Shown: positions 27,549 through 35,919 of the stretch, one piece after another
How positions within the stretch are numbered: position 1 is the stretch's first letter
How the letters are laid out: each line of letters begins with the position of its first letter
NCBI GenBank assembly: GCA_001942185.1
Contig: MKJV01000102.1
Location: 1-64,000, forward strand
Reading direction: 5' to 3'
Length of the DNA stretch: 64,000 bases
Source of the DNA: Pseudonocardia sp. CNS-004
GTDB taxonomy: Bacteria > Actinomycetota > Actinomycetes > Mycobacteriales > Pseudonocardiaceae
Program-made: the position numbers and the translations under genes
The notes under the pieces: generated by a model
Seen by the model: only the letters and a program-made list of their open reading frames with translations
Databases searched by the model: none
What the model was told of the DNA's origin: nothing

Positions 27549-28814
27549 TTGATCGATGACAGCCCGGCACCCGGCCGTCCCGCAGGCGCGTCCCCGCCGG
27601 TGCCCACCGTCCTGCCGCCGTGGCAGGACGACGCGGCGGGTGGAACGAGGATCACCGGGGTGCGCGTCGTCCTCACCGCGCCGGAAGGGGTCACGCTCGT
27701 CGTCGTCCGCGTCGACACGAACGTGGCAGGCCTCTACGGCCTGGGCTGTGCCACCTTCACGCAGCGGGCGTCGGCGGTCGCTTCCGCGGTCACGGACTAC
27801 CTGGAACCGGCACTGGTCGGGCGCGATCCGGCGGACATCACCGACATCTGGCAGATGCTCTACGCCGATCCGTACTGGCGGAGCGGCCCGGTCACGAACA
27901 ACGCGCTCAGCGGTGTCGACATGGCGCTCTGGGACATCAAGGGCAAGCAGCTGGGGGTGCCGGTCTGGCAGCTGCTGGGCGGCCGGTGCCGTACCGGGGT
28001 ACCGGCCTACACCCGCGCCACCGGCACCGACCCGGCCCACCTCGTGGACCAGGTGCAGCGGGTCCTCGACTCGGGGTTCCGGCACGTGCGGTGCGACATC
28101 CGCCCTGCGGCCCCGCGCTCGGCCCCGCCCGCGTGGGACCCCGACGGGTACGTCCGCACGATGCCCGGGGTGCTGGCGCAGGTGCGCGCGGCGGTCGGCG
28201 AGGACGTGGAGCTGATCCACGACGTCCACCAGCGGGTGCCGGCGCACCTCGCCGCCCGCCTGGCGCGCGAGCTCGACGCGTCCCGCCTGTACTTCCTCGA
28301 GGACGTCGTGGCCACCGAGGACGTCGAGTGGCTCGCCGCCGTGCGGGCGGCGACGACGACCCCGCTCGCCATCGGCGAGCTGTTCACCAACCCGCGGGAG
28401 TACGTGCCGCTGGTCCGGGACCGGCTGCTCGACTTCGTCCGCTGCCACGTGTCGGCGATCGGTGGGATCACCCCGGCGTGGCGGTTGGCGCACCTGTGCG
28501 AGTCCTTCGGGGTGCAGACGGCCTGGCACGGTCCGAAGGACGTGTCACCGGTCGGCATGGCGGCCAACCTCGCCCTCGACGTCGCCTCGCCGAGCTTCGG
28601 GATCCAGGAGTACCACCCGTTCTCCGACGTCGTCCGGGAGATGTTCCCGGGGACGGCGACGGCGCGGGGCGGGGTGCTGGGGGTGTCGGATGCCCCGGGG
28701 CTCGGCATCGACCTGGACGAACGGCTGGCGGCGCGCCACCCGTCCGTCCCGGTCACCCCGAACTGGGACTGGGCCCGGCTGCGGAGGACCGACGGGGCCG
28801 TCCAGCTGCGCTGA
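27549..28814 (+). CDS. Enolase-superfamily dehydratase, mannonate/gluconate dehydratase (RspA) type
   Basis: About 421 aa from TTG 27549. The capping-domain start (ITGVRVVLTAPEGVTLVVVR) and NNALSGVDMALWDIKGK are RspA-like. Metal ligands are probably the acids in LIHDVHQR, FLEDVVATED and AIGELFTNP; WHGPKDVSPVG carries the barrel His and the C-terminal TPNWDWARLRRTDGA is diagnostic of this subgroup. The roughly 30 residues before the homology make the start uncertain (GTG 27600 is an alternative). Follows the MFS gene in a likely IclR-controlled operon. Confidence 0.84.
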   Translation: MIDDSPAPGRPAGASPPVPTVLPPWQDDAAGGTRITGVRVVLTAPEGVTLVVVRVDTNVAGLYGLGCATFTQRASAVASAVTDYLEPALVGRDPADITDIWQMLYADPYWRSGPVTNNALSGVDMALWDIKGKQLGVPVWQLLGGRCRTGVPAYTRATGTDPAHLVDQVQRVLDSGFRHVRCDIRPAAPRSAPPAWDPDGYVRTMPGVLAQVRAAVGEDVELIHDVHQRVPAHLAARLARELDASRLYFLEDVVATEDVEWLAAVRAATTTPLAIGELFTNPREYVPLVRDRLLDFVRCHVSAIGGITPAWRLAHLCESFGVQTAWHGPKDVSPVGMAANLALDVASPSFGIQEYHPFSDVVREMFPGTATARGGVLGVSDAPGLGIDLDERLAARHPSVPVTPNWDWARLRRTDGAVQLR

Positions 28815-28832
28815 GCGCCACTCCGAACGGTG

Positions 28833-28870
28833 TTGCATCAGCTTGCGTCAGCATGCATAGTCATACGCAT
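28833..28870 (+). promoter_or_regulatory. Tandem ARG boxes at the argC start
   Basis: TTGCATCAGCTTGCGTCA (28833-28850) and GCATGCATAGTCATACGCAT (28851-28870) are adjacent AT-richer dyads of the ArgR-box type in otherwise GC-rich DNA. The second box overlaps the ATG of argC. ArgR, encoded in this operon, would bind here with arginine as corepressor (established for the family; the sites are inferred). Confidence 0.65.
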
Positions 28871-29888
28871 GGCGCGGGTAGCGGTGGCAGGCGCGAGCGG
28901 GTACGCCGGGGGAGAGCTCCTCCGGCTCCTGCTCGCACATCCGGACGTGGAGATCGGGGCACTCACGGCGGGCGGGAGCGCGGGCACGCGCCTCGGGGCG
29001 CACCAGCCCCACCTGCTCCCTCTCGCAGACCGCGTGCTGGAGGACACGACCCCCGCGACGCTCGCGGGCCACGACGTGGTCTTCCTCGCGCTGCCGCACG
29101 GGAAGTCGGCGGAGCTGGCCGCGCAGCTGGGGGACGACACCGTCGTGATCGACTGCGGTGCCGACCACCGGCTCGCCGACCCGGCGGCGTGGGAGCGCTG
29201 GTACGGCGGCACGCACGCCGGGAACTGGCCCTACGGGCTGCCCGAGCTGCCCGGCGCCCGCGACGCCCTGCGCGGCGCCAAGCGCGTCGCCGTCCCCGGC
29301 TGCTACCCCACAGCGGTCAGCCTCGCGCTGGCCCCGGCCCTCGCGGCCGGCATCGTCGAGCCGGAGGTGGTGGTCACGGCCGTCACCGGGACGTCCGGCG
29401 CGGGCAAGTCGCTCAAGCCGCACCTGCTCGGTGCCGAGGTGATGGGCTCGCTCTCGGCCTACGGGGTGGGCGGCGGGCACCGGCACACGCCGGAGATGGT
29501 GCAGAACCTGTCGGCCGCCGCCGGCGTGCCGGTCACCGTGAGCTTCACGCCGATCCTCGCGCCGCTGCCGCGCGGCATCCTCGCCACCTGCACCGCGCCC
29601 ACGCAGGTATCCACCGCCGACGCCGTGGAGGTCTACGCGAAGGCCTACGCCGACGAGCCGTTCGTGCACCTGCTCCCCGAGGGCAGCTGGCCCACCACGG
29701 CGGCCACGCTGGGCGCCAACACCGTCGCGCTGCAGGTGGCGGTCGACGCCGACGCGGGCCGGCTGGTCGTCGTCGCCGCGATCGACAACCTCACGAAGGG
29801 CACCGCGGGCGGTGCGATCCAGTCCATGAACCTGGCGCTCGGCCTGCCCGAGACCGCAGGCCTGCCGGTCACGGGGGTGGCACCGTGA
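28869..29888 (+). CDS. argC: N-acetyl-gamma-glutamyl-phosphate reductase
   Basis: Third step of arginine synthesis, an NADPH-dependent reduction. 339 aa. The nucleotide site GASGYAGGE is at residues 8-16, and the catalytic cysteine C145 is in VPGCYPTA. The C-terminal VDNLTKGT-type segment reads AIDNLTKGTAGGAIQ. Intact. ATG 28869 is chosen over an upstream in-frame ATG because the family starts MxRVAVAGASGYAG. The start overlaps an ARG box, implying a very short leader. First gene of the arg operon; it overlaps argJ by GTGA. Confidence 0.97.
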   Translation: MARVAVAGASGYAGGELLRLLLAHPDVEIGALTAGGSAGTRLGAHQPHLLPLADRVLEDTTPATLAGHDVVFLALPHGKSAELAAQLGDDTVVIDCGADHRLADPAAWERWYGGTHAGNWPYGLPELPGARDALRGAKRVAVPGCYPTAVSLALAPALAAGIVEPEVVVTAVTGTSGAGKSLKPHLLGAEVMGSLSAYGVGGGHRHTPEMVQNLSAAAGVPVTVSFTPILAPLPRGILATCTAPTQVSTADAVEVYAKAYADEPFVHLLPEGSWPTTAATLGANTVALQVAVDADAGRLVVVAAIDNLTKGTAGGAIQSMNLALGLPETAGLPVTGVAP

Positions 29889-31043
29889 CCGTGACGCAGC
29901 CCCGGGGCTTCCGGGCGTCCGGTGTGGTCGCCGGCATCCGCAACGGCGACGGCACCGACCTCGCCCTCGTCGTCAACGACGGGCCGCGGCACGCCGCCGC
30001 GGGCGTGTTCACCCGCAACAAGGTCAAGGCGGCGCCCGTCCTGTGGTCGGAGCAGGTGCTCGCCACCGGCCGGCTGCGCGCGGTCGTGCTCAACGCGGGC
30101 AACGCCAACGCCTGCACCGGCCCCGAGGGCTTCCAGACCACCCACGCCACCGCCGAGAAGGCCGCCGAGCTGCTCGGATGCGGGGCGGTCGAGGTCGCGG
30201 TCTGCTCCACCGGCCTGATCGGGTCCCAGCTGCCCCGCGACAACGTGCTCGACGGGGTCGCCGCCGCGCACGCCGCACTCGACGGGGCGCCGCGGCCGGC
30301 CTGGCCGCCGCCACCGCGGTGCTGACCACCGACACGGTCGCCAAGGAAGCCGCGCACGCCGACACCGCCGGGTGGAGCATCGGCGGCTTCACCAAGGCGC
30401 CGGGATGATCGCGCCGTCGATGGCCACGATGCTCACGGTCGTCACCACCGACGCCGTGCTGGACGCCCCCGTGCTCGACGACGCGCTGCGCGCCGCGGTG
30501 CGGGTGAGCTTCGACCGGCTCGACATCGACGGCAGCATGTCCACCAACGACACGGTGCTGCTGCTCGCCTCCGGCGCGTCCGGGGTCGTCCCCGACACCG
30601 CCGCGTTCTCGGCGGCCCTCACCGAACTCTGCAAGGAACTCGCGCGGCAGATGCAGGCCGACGCCGAGGGCGTCACGAAGCGGATCACGGTGCGGGTCGG
30701 CGGCGCAGGCTCCGAGGACGACGCGGTGACCGTCGCCCGCACGGTGGCCCGCGACAGCCTCGTCAAGACCGCGCTGTTCGGCTCCGACCCGAACTGGGGC
30801 CGGATCGCGGCGGCCGTCGGCTACTCCGACGCCGCGGTCGACCCCGACCGGATCGACATCACCGTCAACGGCGTGCTGCTCTGCCAGGGCGGTGTGGCGG
30901 CGGCCGACCGGTCCGCCGCCGACCTGAAGGGCGCCGACATCCTCGTCGAGATCGCGCTCGGGCTCGGCGACGGCGAGGCCGAGATCCTCACCACCGACCT
31001 GTCCCACGGCTACGTCGAGGAGAACAGTGCGTATTCCTCTTGA
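29885..31043 (+). CDS. argJ: Glutamate N-acetyltransferase/amino-acid acetyltransferase (two frameshifts)
   Basis: A self-cleaving enzyme of the cyclic arginine pathway that moves acetyl from N-acetylornithine to glutamate. About 386 aa. The autoprocessing site is the Ala-Thr of SMATMLTVV, where Thr becomes the nucleophile of the beta chain. NAGNANACTG is the oxyanion region. Single bases are missing near 30289 (LDGAAAAGLAAATAVLTTD) and 30397 (KGAGMIAPSM). Both sides are strongly conserved and the operon is otherwise whole, so sequence error is the likely cause. It overlaps argB by 17 bases. Confidence 0.93.
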
Positions 31044-31920
31044 GGAGCGACTGGGCCGGGCCGGGGAGAAGGCCGGGGTCCTCGCAGAGGCGCTGCCGTG
31101 GCTGCAGCGGTTCCACGACCGGATCGTCGTGGTCAAGTACGGCGGCAACGCCATGGTCGACGAGGAGCTCAAACAGGCCTTCGCCCAGGACATGGTGTTC
31201 CTGCGCCTCGCGGGCATCCACCCCGTCGTGGTGCACGGCGGCGGGCCGCAGATCACCGCGATGCTCGACCGGCTCGGCCTGCCCGGCGAGTTCCGCGGCG
31301 GCCTGCGCGTCACCACCCCGGAGACGATCGACGTCGTGCGGATGGTGCTGGTCGGGCAGGTCGGCCGGGAGCTGGTCGGGCTGATCAACAAGCACGGCCC
31401 GTACGCGGTGGGCCTGTCCGGCGAGGACGCCCACCTGTTCACCGCGGAGAAGCGCACCGCGCTCGTCGACGGCGAGGCGGTGGACATCGGGCTGGTCGGC
31501 GACGTCGTGCACGTCAACCCGGAGGCGGTGCTCGACATCGTGCGGGCCGGGCGGATCCCGGTGGTCGCGGGCGTGGCCCCGGACGTCGACGGCACCGTCT
31601 ACAACATCAACGCCGACAGCGCGGCCGCGGCGCTGGCCGCGGCGCTGGGCGCGGCGAAACTCGTCGTGCTCACCGACGTGGCGGGGCTCTTCGCGAACTA
31701 CCCCGACCCGGAGTCCGTGATCAGCTCGCTCACCGCCGACGAGCTGGAGCCGATGCTCCCCGGCCTGGCGAGCGGGATGGCACCGAAGATGGAGGCCTGC
31801 CTGCGGGCCGTGCGCGGAGGGGTGCCGCAGGCCCACGTGATCGACGGGCGGATGCCGCACTCGGTGCTGCTCGAAGTGTTCACCAGCGAGGGAGTCGGAA
31901 CGATGGTGGTCCCGTCATGA
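31027..31920 (+). CDS. argB: Acetylglutamate kinase
   Basis: Phosphorylates N-acetylglutamate with ATP, the usual arginine-feedback step. 297 aa, intact. KYGGNAM near residue 39 and VHGGGPQI are the amino-acid-kinase phosphate loops, and VVLTDVAGLF is the ATP-site strand. The N-terminal helix (about residues 1-25) typical of the hexameric arginine-sensitive form is present. GTG 31027 follows CGAGGAGAA. Ends in an ATGA overlap with argD. Confidence 0.97.
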   Translation: MRIPLEERLGRAGEKAGVLAEALPWLQRFHDRIVVVKYGGNAMVDEELKQAFAQDMVFLRLAGIHPVVVHGGGPQITAMLDRLGLPGEFRGGLRVTTPETIDVVRMVLVGQVGRELVGLINKHGPYAVGLSGEDAHLFTAEKRTALVDGEAVDIGLVGDVVHVNPEAVLDIVRAGRIPVVAGVAPDVDGTVYNINADSAAAALAAALGAAKLVVLTDVAGLFANYPDPESVISSLTADELEPMLPGLASGMAPKMEACLRAVRGGVPQAHVIDGRMPHSVLLEVFTSEGVGTMVVPS

Positions 31921-33089
31921 CTGAGACGACCACGCGGTGGCAGGCCGCGATGATGGACAACTACGGCACCCCGCCGCTCACCCTGGTGCGCGGCAGCGGA
32001 GCCGAGGTGTGGGACGACGCGGGCAACCGCTACCTCGACCTGGTCAGCGGTATCGCCGTCAACTCGCTGGGCCACGCGCACCCGGCGGTGGTCGAGGCGG
32101 TGACCCAGCAGATCGCGACGCTCGGGCACACGAGCAACCTCTACATCACCGAGCCGCCGCTGGCGCTGGCCGAGAAGCTGCTCGAACTGATCGACAGGCC
32201 GGGCCGGGTGCTGTTCTGCAACTCCGGCGCCGAGGCCAACGAGGCCGCGTTCAAGATGGCCCGCCGCACCGGCCGGTTGAAGATCATCGCCGCCGAGAAC
32301 GCGTTCCACGGCCGCACGATGGGCGCGCTCGCCCTCACCGGGCAGGAGCCCAAGCGCACCCCCTTCCACCCGATGACCCCCGGCGTCGAGCACGTCCCGT
32401 TCGGTGACGTCGCCGCGTTGGAGGCGGCCGTCGACGCCGACACCGCCGCGGTGTTCCTGGAGCCGATCCTCGGCGAGGCGGGCGCGATCAACCCGCCTGA
32501 GGGCTACCTGGCCGCGGCCCGGCGGATCACCGCGGAGCACGGCGCGCTGCTGGTGCTCGACGAGGTGCAGACCGGTATCGGGCGCACCGGCTCGTGGTTC
32601 GCGTTCCAGCAGGCCGGGGTCGTTCCCGACGTCGTGACGCTGGCGAAGGGCCTCGCGGGCGGGCTGCCGATCGGTGCCTGCATCGGCCTCGGCGCGGCGG
32701 GCGACCTCCTGGAGCCCGGCCAGCACGGCACCACGTTCGGTGGCAACCCGGTGTGCGCGGCCGCGGCGCTGGCCGTGCTGCGCACGATCGCGGAGGACGG
32801 CGTGCTCGAGCACGTCACGCAGGTCGGCAAAGAGATCGCCGCGGCGGTCGAGGCGATGGGCCACCCGCTCGTCACCGACGTCAGCGGCGCAGGCCTGCTC
32901 ATCGGCATCGGCCTGCGCAAGCCGGTGTCGACGGCCGTCGCCACCGCGGCGCGGGCCGGCGGCTTCCTCGTGAACAACGCCGTGCCCGACCGCACCCGGC
33001 TGGTTCCGCCGCTCGTGCTCACCGACGCCCAGGCCGCCGAGTTCCTCGCGGCCTTCCCCCGATTCCTGGATGCAGCACACGATGGTTAG
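31917..33089 (+). CDS. argD: Acetylornithine aminotransferase
   Basis: PLP-dependent class III transaminase of 390 aa. The Schiff-base lysine is K244 in TLAKGLAGG, the PLP-ring aspartate D215 is in LVLDEVQTG, and the phosphate-site loop is NSGAEANEAA. Intact. It transfers an amino group from glutamate to N-acetylglutamate semialdehyde and may also serve in lysine synthesis. Its end overlaps the argF start. Confidence 0.97.
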   Translation: MTETTTRWQAAMMDNYGTPPLTLVRGSGAEVWDDAGNRYLDLVSGIAVNSLGHAHPAVVEAVTQQIATLGHTSNLYITEPPLALAEKLLELIDRPGRVLFCNSGAEANEAAFKMARRTGRLKIIAAENAFHGRTMGALALTGQEPKRTPFHPMTPGVEHVPFGDVAALEAAVDADTAAVFLEPILGEAGAINPPEGYLAAARRITAEHGALLVLDEVQTGIGRTGSWFAFQQAGVVPDVVTLAKGLAGGLPIGACIGLGAAGDLLEPGQHGTTFGGNPVCAAAALAVLRTIAEDGVLEHVTQVGKEIAAAVEAMGHPLVTDVSGAGLLIGIGLRKPVSTAVATAARAGGFLVNNAVPDRTRLVPPLVLTDAQAAEFLAAFPRFLDAAHDG

Positions 33090-34005
33090 GCACCTCCTCC
33101 GCGACGACGACCTCACACCCGGCGAGCAGGCCGAGATCCTCGACCTCGCCGCCGCGATGAAGGCCGACCGGTACGCCCACCGTCCCCTGGAGGGCCCGCG
33201 CCCGGTCGCCGTGCTGTTCGACAAACCCTCCACCCGCACCCGGCTGTCGTTCGAGGCCGGGATCGCGCAGCTGGGCGGGCACCCGCTGATCGTCGACGCC
33301 CGGTCCAGCCAGATGGGCCGTGGCGAGACGATCGGCGACACGGCGCGGATGCTCTCCCGCTTCGTCGACGCGATCGTGTGGCGCACCGGCGACCAGTCGC
33401 GGATCGAGGAGATGGCCGCCGCCGCGACGGTGCCGGTCGTCAACGCCCTCACCGACCAGTTCCACCCCTGCCAGGTGCTCGCCGACCTGCAGACGGTCCG
33501 CGAGCGGTTCGGGCGCCTCGCCGGCCTCACGCTGACCTACCTCGGCGACGGCGCCAACAACATGGCCCACTCGCTGCTGCTCGGCGGTGCCACCGCGGGC
33601 CTGCACGTCCGGGTCTGCGCCCCGGAGGGCTTCCAGCCCGACGGCGGCGTGCTGCGCGACGCGAAGAACCGGGCGTCGGAGACGGGTGGCGGGGTGGACC
33701 TGATCGCCGACCCGCACGCCGCGGTCGACGGGGCCGACGTCGTCGTCACCGATACCTGGGTGTCGATGGGGCAGGAGCACGACGGGATGGACCGCACGGC
33801 GCCGTTCCGGCCGCTCCAGGTGAACTCCGACCTGCTGGCGCGGGCGGCCGACGGCGCGATCGTGCTGCACTGCCTGCCCGCCCACCGCGGGGACGAGATC
33901 ACCGACGAGGTGCTCGACGGCCCGGCCAGCGCGGTGTGGGACGAGGCCGAGAACCGGCTGCACGCACAGAAGGCGCTGCTTTCGTGGCTGTTCCAGCGGG
34001 CATGA
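33082..34005 (+). CDS. argF: Ornithine carbamoyltransferase
   Basis: Makes citrulline from ornithine and carbamoyl phosphate. 307 aa. The carbamoyl-phosphate loop STRTR is at residues 50-54, HPCQ at 128-131, and the ornithine-site HCLPAHRG near the C terminus. ATG 33082 gives the usual MxRHLLRDDDL start; ATG 33070 is also in frame. Intact. Its stop overlaps argR as ATGA. Confidence 0.97.
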   Translation: MVRHLLRDDDLTPGEQAEILDLAAAMKADRYAHRPLEGPRPVAVLFDKPSTRTRLSFEAGIAQLGGHPLIVDARSSQMGRGETIGDTARMLSRFVDAIVWRTGDQSRIEEMAAAATVPVVNALTDQFHPCQVLADLQTVRERFGRLAGLTLTYLGDGANNMAHSLLLGGATAGLHVRVCAPEGFQPDGGVLRDAKNRASETGGGVDLIADPHAAVDGADVVVTDTWVSMGQEHDGMDRTAPFRPLQVNSDLLARAADGAIVLHCLPAHRGDEITDEVLDGPASAVWDEAENRLHAQKALLSWLFQRA

Positions 34006-34456
34006 CCACGGGAACGCGCGCGGCCCGCCAGGCCCGGATCGTCGAGCTGATCCGGGACCGGGCCGTGCACAGCCAGACCGAGCTGCTCGCCCTGCTGGAG
34101 GACGAGGGGATCGCCACCACGCAGGCCACGCTGTCGCGCGACCTCGACGAACTGGGCGCGCTCAAGGTCCGCGGCGCCTACGTCATCCCGGACGACGGGA
34201 GCCCGGTCCGCGGTGTGGAGGGCGGAACCGCCCGGCTCGCCCGGTTGCTGGGGGAGCTGCTCACCGCGGCGGACGCGAGTGGGAACCTGGCGGTCCTGCG
34301 TACTCCGCCGGGTGGGGCCCACTACCTGGCGAGCGCGCTCGACCGCGCGGCCCTGAACTACATCGTCGGCACGATCGCGGGCGACGACACCCTCATGGTG
34401 GTCGCCCGCGAGCCCCTCACCGGCGCCGAACTCGTCGCGCGCTGCGTGACCTCTGA
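34002..34456 (+). CDS. argR: Arginine repressor (frameshift at C terminus)
   Basis: A hexameric repressor of about 151 aa. The N-terminal winged HTH contains SQTELLALLEDEGI..TQATLSRDLDELG. The C-terminal arginine-binding domain has GNLAVLRTPPGGAHYLAS and IAGDDTLMVV with its acidic pair. As written, the frame runs 64 bases past the natural end and into argG. Adding one G near 34440 gives ...ELVARLRDL and a stop at 34454-34456, a normal ArgR end with room for the argG ribosome site. It regulates the operon, presumably through the tandem boxes at argC. Confidence 0.92.
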
Positions 34457-34485
34457 CTGCGAACTCGAGCAAGGAGCACCAACCC

Positions 34486-35919
34486 GTGAGCAAGGTCCTG
34501 ACCTCCCTCCCCAAGGGTGAGCGCATCGGCATCGCCTTCTCCGGAGGGCTCGACACCTCCGTGGCGGTCGCCTGGATGCGGGACAAGGGCGGGATCCCGT
34601 GCACCTACACCGCCGACCTCGGCCAGTACGACGAGCCGGACATCTCCGGGGTGCCCACGCGGGCGAAGCAGTACGGCGCCGAGATCGCCCGCGCGGTGGA
34701 CATCAAGCCGCAGCTGGTGCAGGAGGGCCTGGCCGCGCTGGCGTGCGGTGCCTTCCACATCCGGTCCGGTGGCCGCACGTACTTCAACACCACGCCGCTG
34801 GGCCGCGCCGTCACGGGGACGCTGCTGGTGCGCGCGATGCAGGCCGACGACGTGAACATCTGGGGCGACGGCTCGACCTTCAAGGGCAATGACATCGAGC
34901 GGTTCTACCGCTACGGGCTGATGGCCAACCCGGAGCTGCGCATCTACAAGCCGTGGCTCGACGCCGACTTCGTCCACGAGCTGGGCGGCCGCCACGAGAT
35001 GAGCGCGTGGCTGTCGGCCCACGGGCTGCCCTACCGGGACTCGGCCGAGAAGGCGTACTCCACGGACGCCAACATCTGGGGCGCCACGCACGAGGCCAAG
35101 ACGCTCGAACACCTCGACGTGTCGCTCGAGACCGTCGAGCCGATCATGGGGGTGAAGTTCTGGGACCCCTCGGTCGCGATCGAGACCGAGGACGTCACGG
35201 TCACCTTCGAGGCCGGCTACCCGGTGGCGATCAACGGCACGCGGTACGCCGACCAGGTCGCGCTCGTCTACGAGGCCAACGCCATCGGTGGGCGGCACGG
35301 CCTGGGCATGTCCGACCAGATCGAGAACCGGATCATCGAGGCGAAGTCGCGCGGCATCTACGAGGCGCCCGGGATGGCGCTGCTGTTCGCCGCATACGAG
35401 CGGCTGCTCAACGCGATCCACAACGAGGACACGCTGGCCAACTACTTCTCCGAGGGCCGCAGGCTGGGCCGGCTGCTGTACGAGGGCCGCTGGCTCGACC
35501 CGCAGGCGCTGATGATGCGCGAGTCGATCCAGCGCTGGATCGCCTCGCTGGTGACCGGCACCGTCACGCTGCGCCTGCGCCGCGGCGACGACTACACGAT
35601 CCTCGACACCGAGGGCGTCGGCTTCTCCTACCACCCGGACCGGCTCTCGATGGAGCGCGTCGAGAACGCCGCCTTCGGGCCGACGGATCGGATCGGCCAG
35701 CTCACCATGCGCAACCTCGACATCGCCGACTCCCGCGCCAAGCTGGAGCGCTACGCCGGGCAGCCCGCCGAGCAGGGCACGGTGCTCGTCGAGCACGGCA
35801 CGCTCTTCGGCGAGCTGCCCGCGGGCGGTTTCGACCGGATCGCGGCTGCCGACGACGCGGCCGACCGTGAGTCGGAGAGGTCCCTCGACGAGGCCGCGCT
35901 GGAAGCGGGAACCGACTGA
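34486..35919 (+). CDS. argG: Argininosuccinate synthase, long (E. coli-like) type
   Basis: ATP-dependent condensation of citrulline and aspartate. 477 aa, intact. The N-type PP-loop is AFSGGLDTSVA at residues 17-27. The sequence (YFNTTPLGRAVTGT, DGSTFKGNDIERFYRYG, GLGMSDQIENRIIEAKSRGI) follows the longer E. coli-like class (about 450 aa) rather than the roughly 400-aa class usual in Streptomyces and Mycobacterium. GTG 34486 follows AAGGAG. Its stop overlaps argH as ATGA. Confidence 0.96.
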   Translation: MSKVLTSLPKGERIGIAFSGGLDTSVAVAWMRDKGGIPCTYTADLGQYDEPDISGVPTRAKQYGAEIARAVDIKPQLVQEGLAALACGAFHIRSGGRTYFNTTPLGRAVTGTLLVRAMQADDVNIWGDGSTFKGNDIERFYRYGLMANPELRIYKPWLDADFVHELGGRHEMSAWLSAHGLPYRDSAEKAYSTDANIWGATHEAKTLEHLDVSLETVEPIMGVKFWDPSVAIETEDVTVTFEAGYPVAINGTRYADQVALVYEANAIGGRHGLGMSDQIENRIIEAKSRGIYEAPGMALLFAAYERLLNAIHNEDTLANYFSEGRRLGRLLYEGRWLDPQALMMRESIQRWIASLVTGTVTLRLRRGDDYTILDTEGVGFSYHPDRLSMERVENAAFGPTDRIGQLTMRNLDIADSRAKLERYAGQPAEQGTVLVEHGTLFGELPAGGFDRIAAADDAADRESERSLDEAALEAGTD

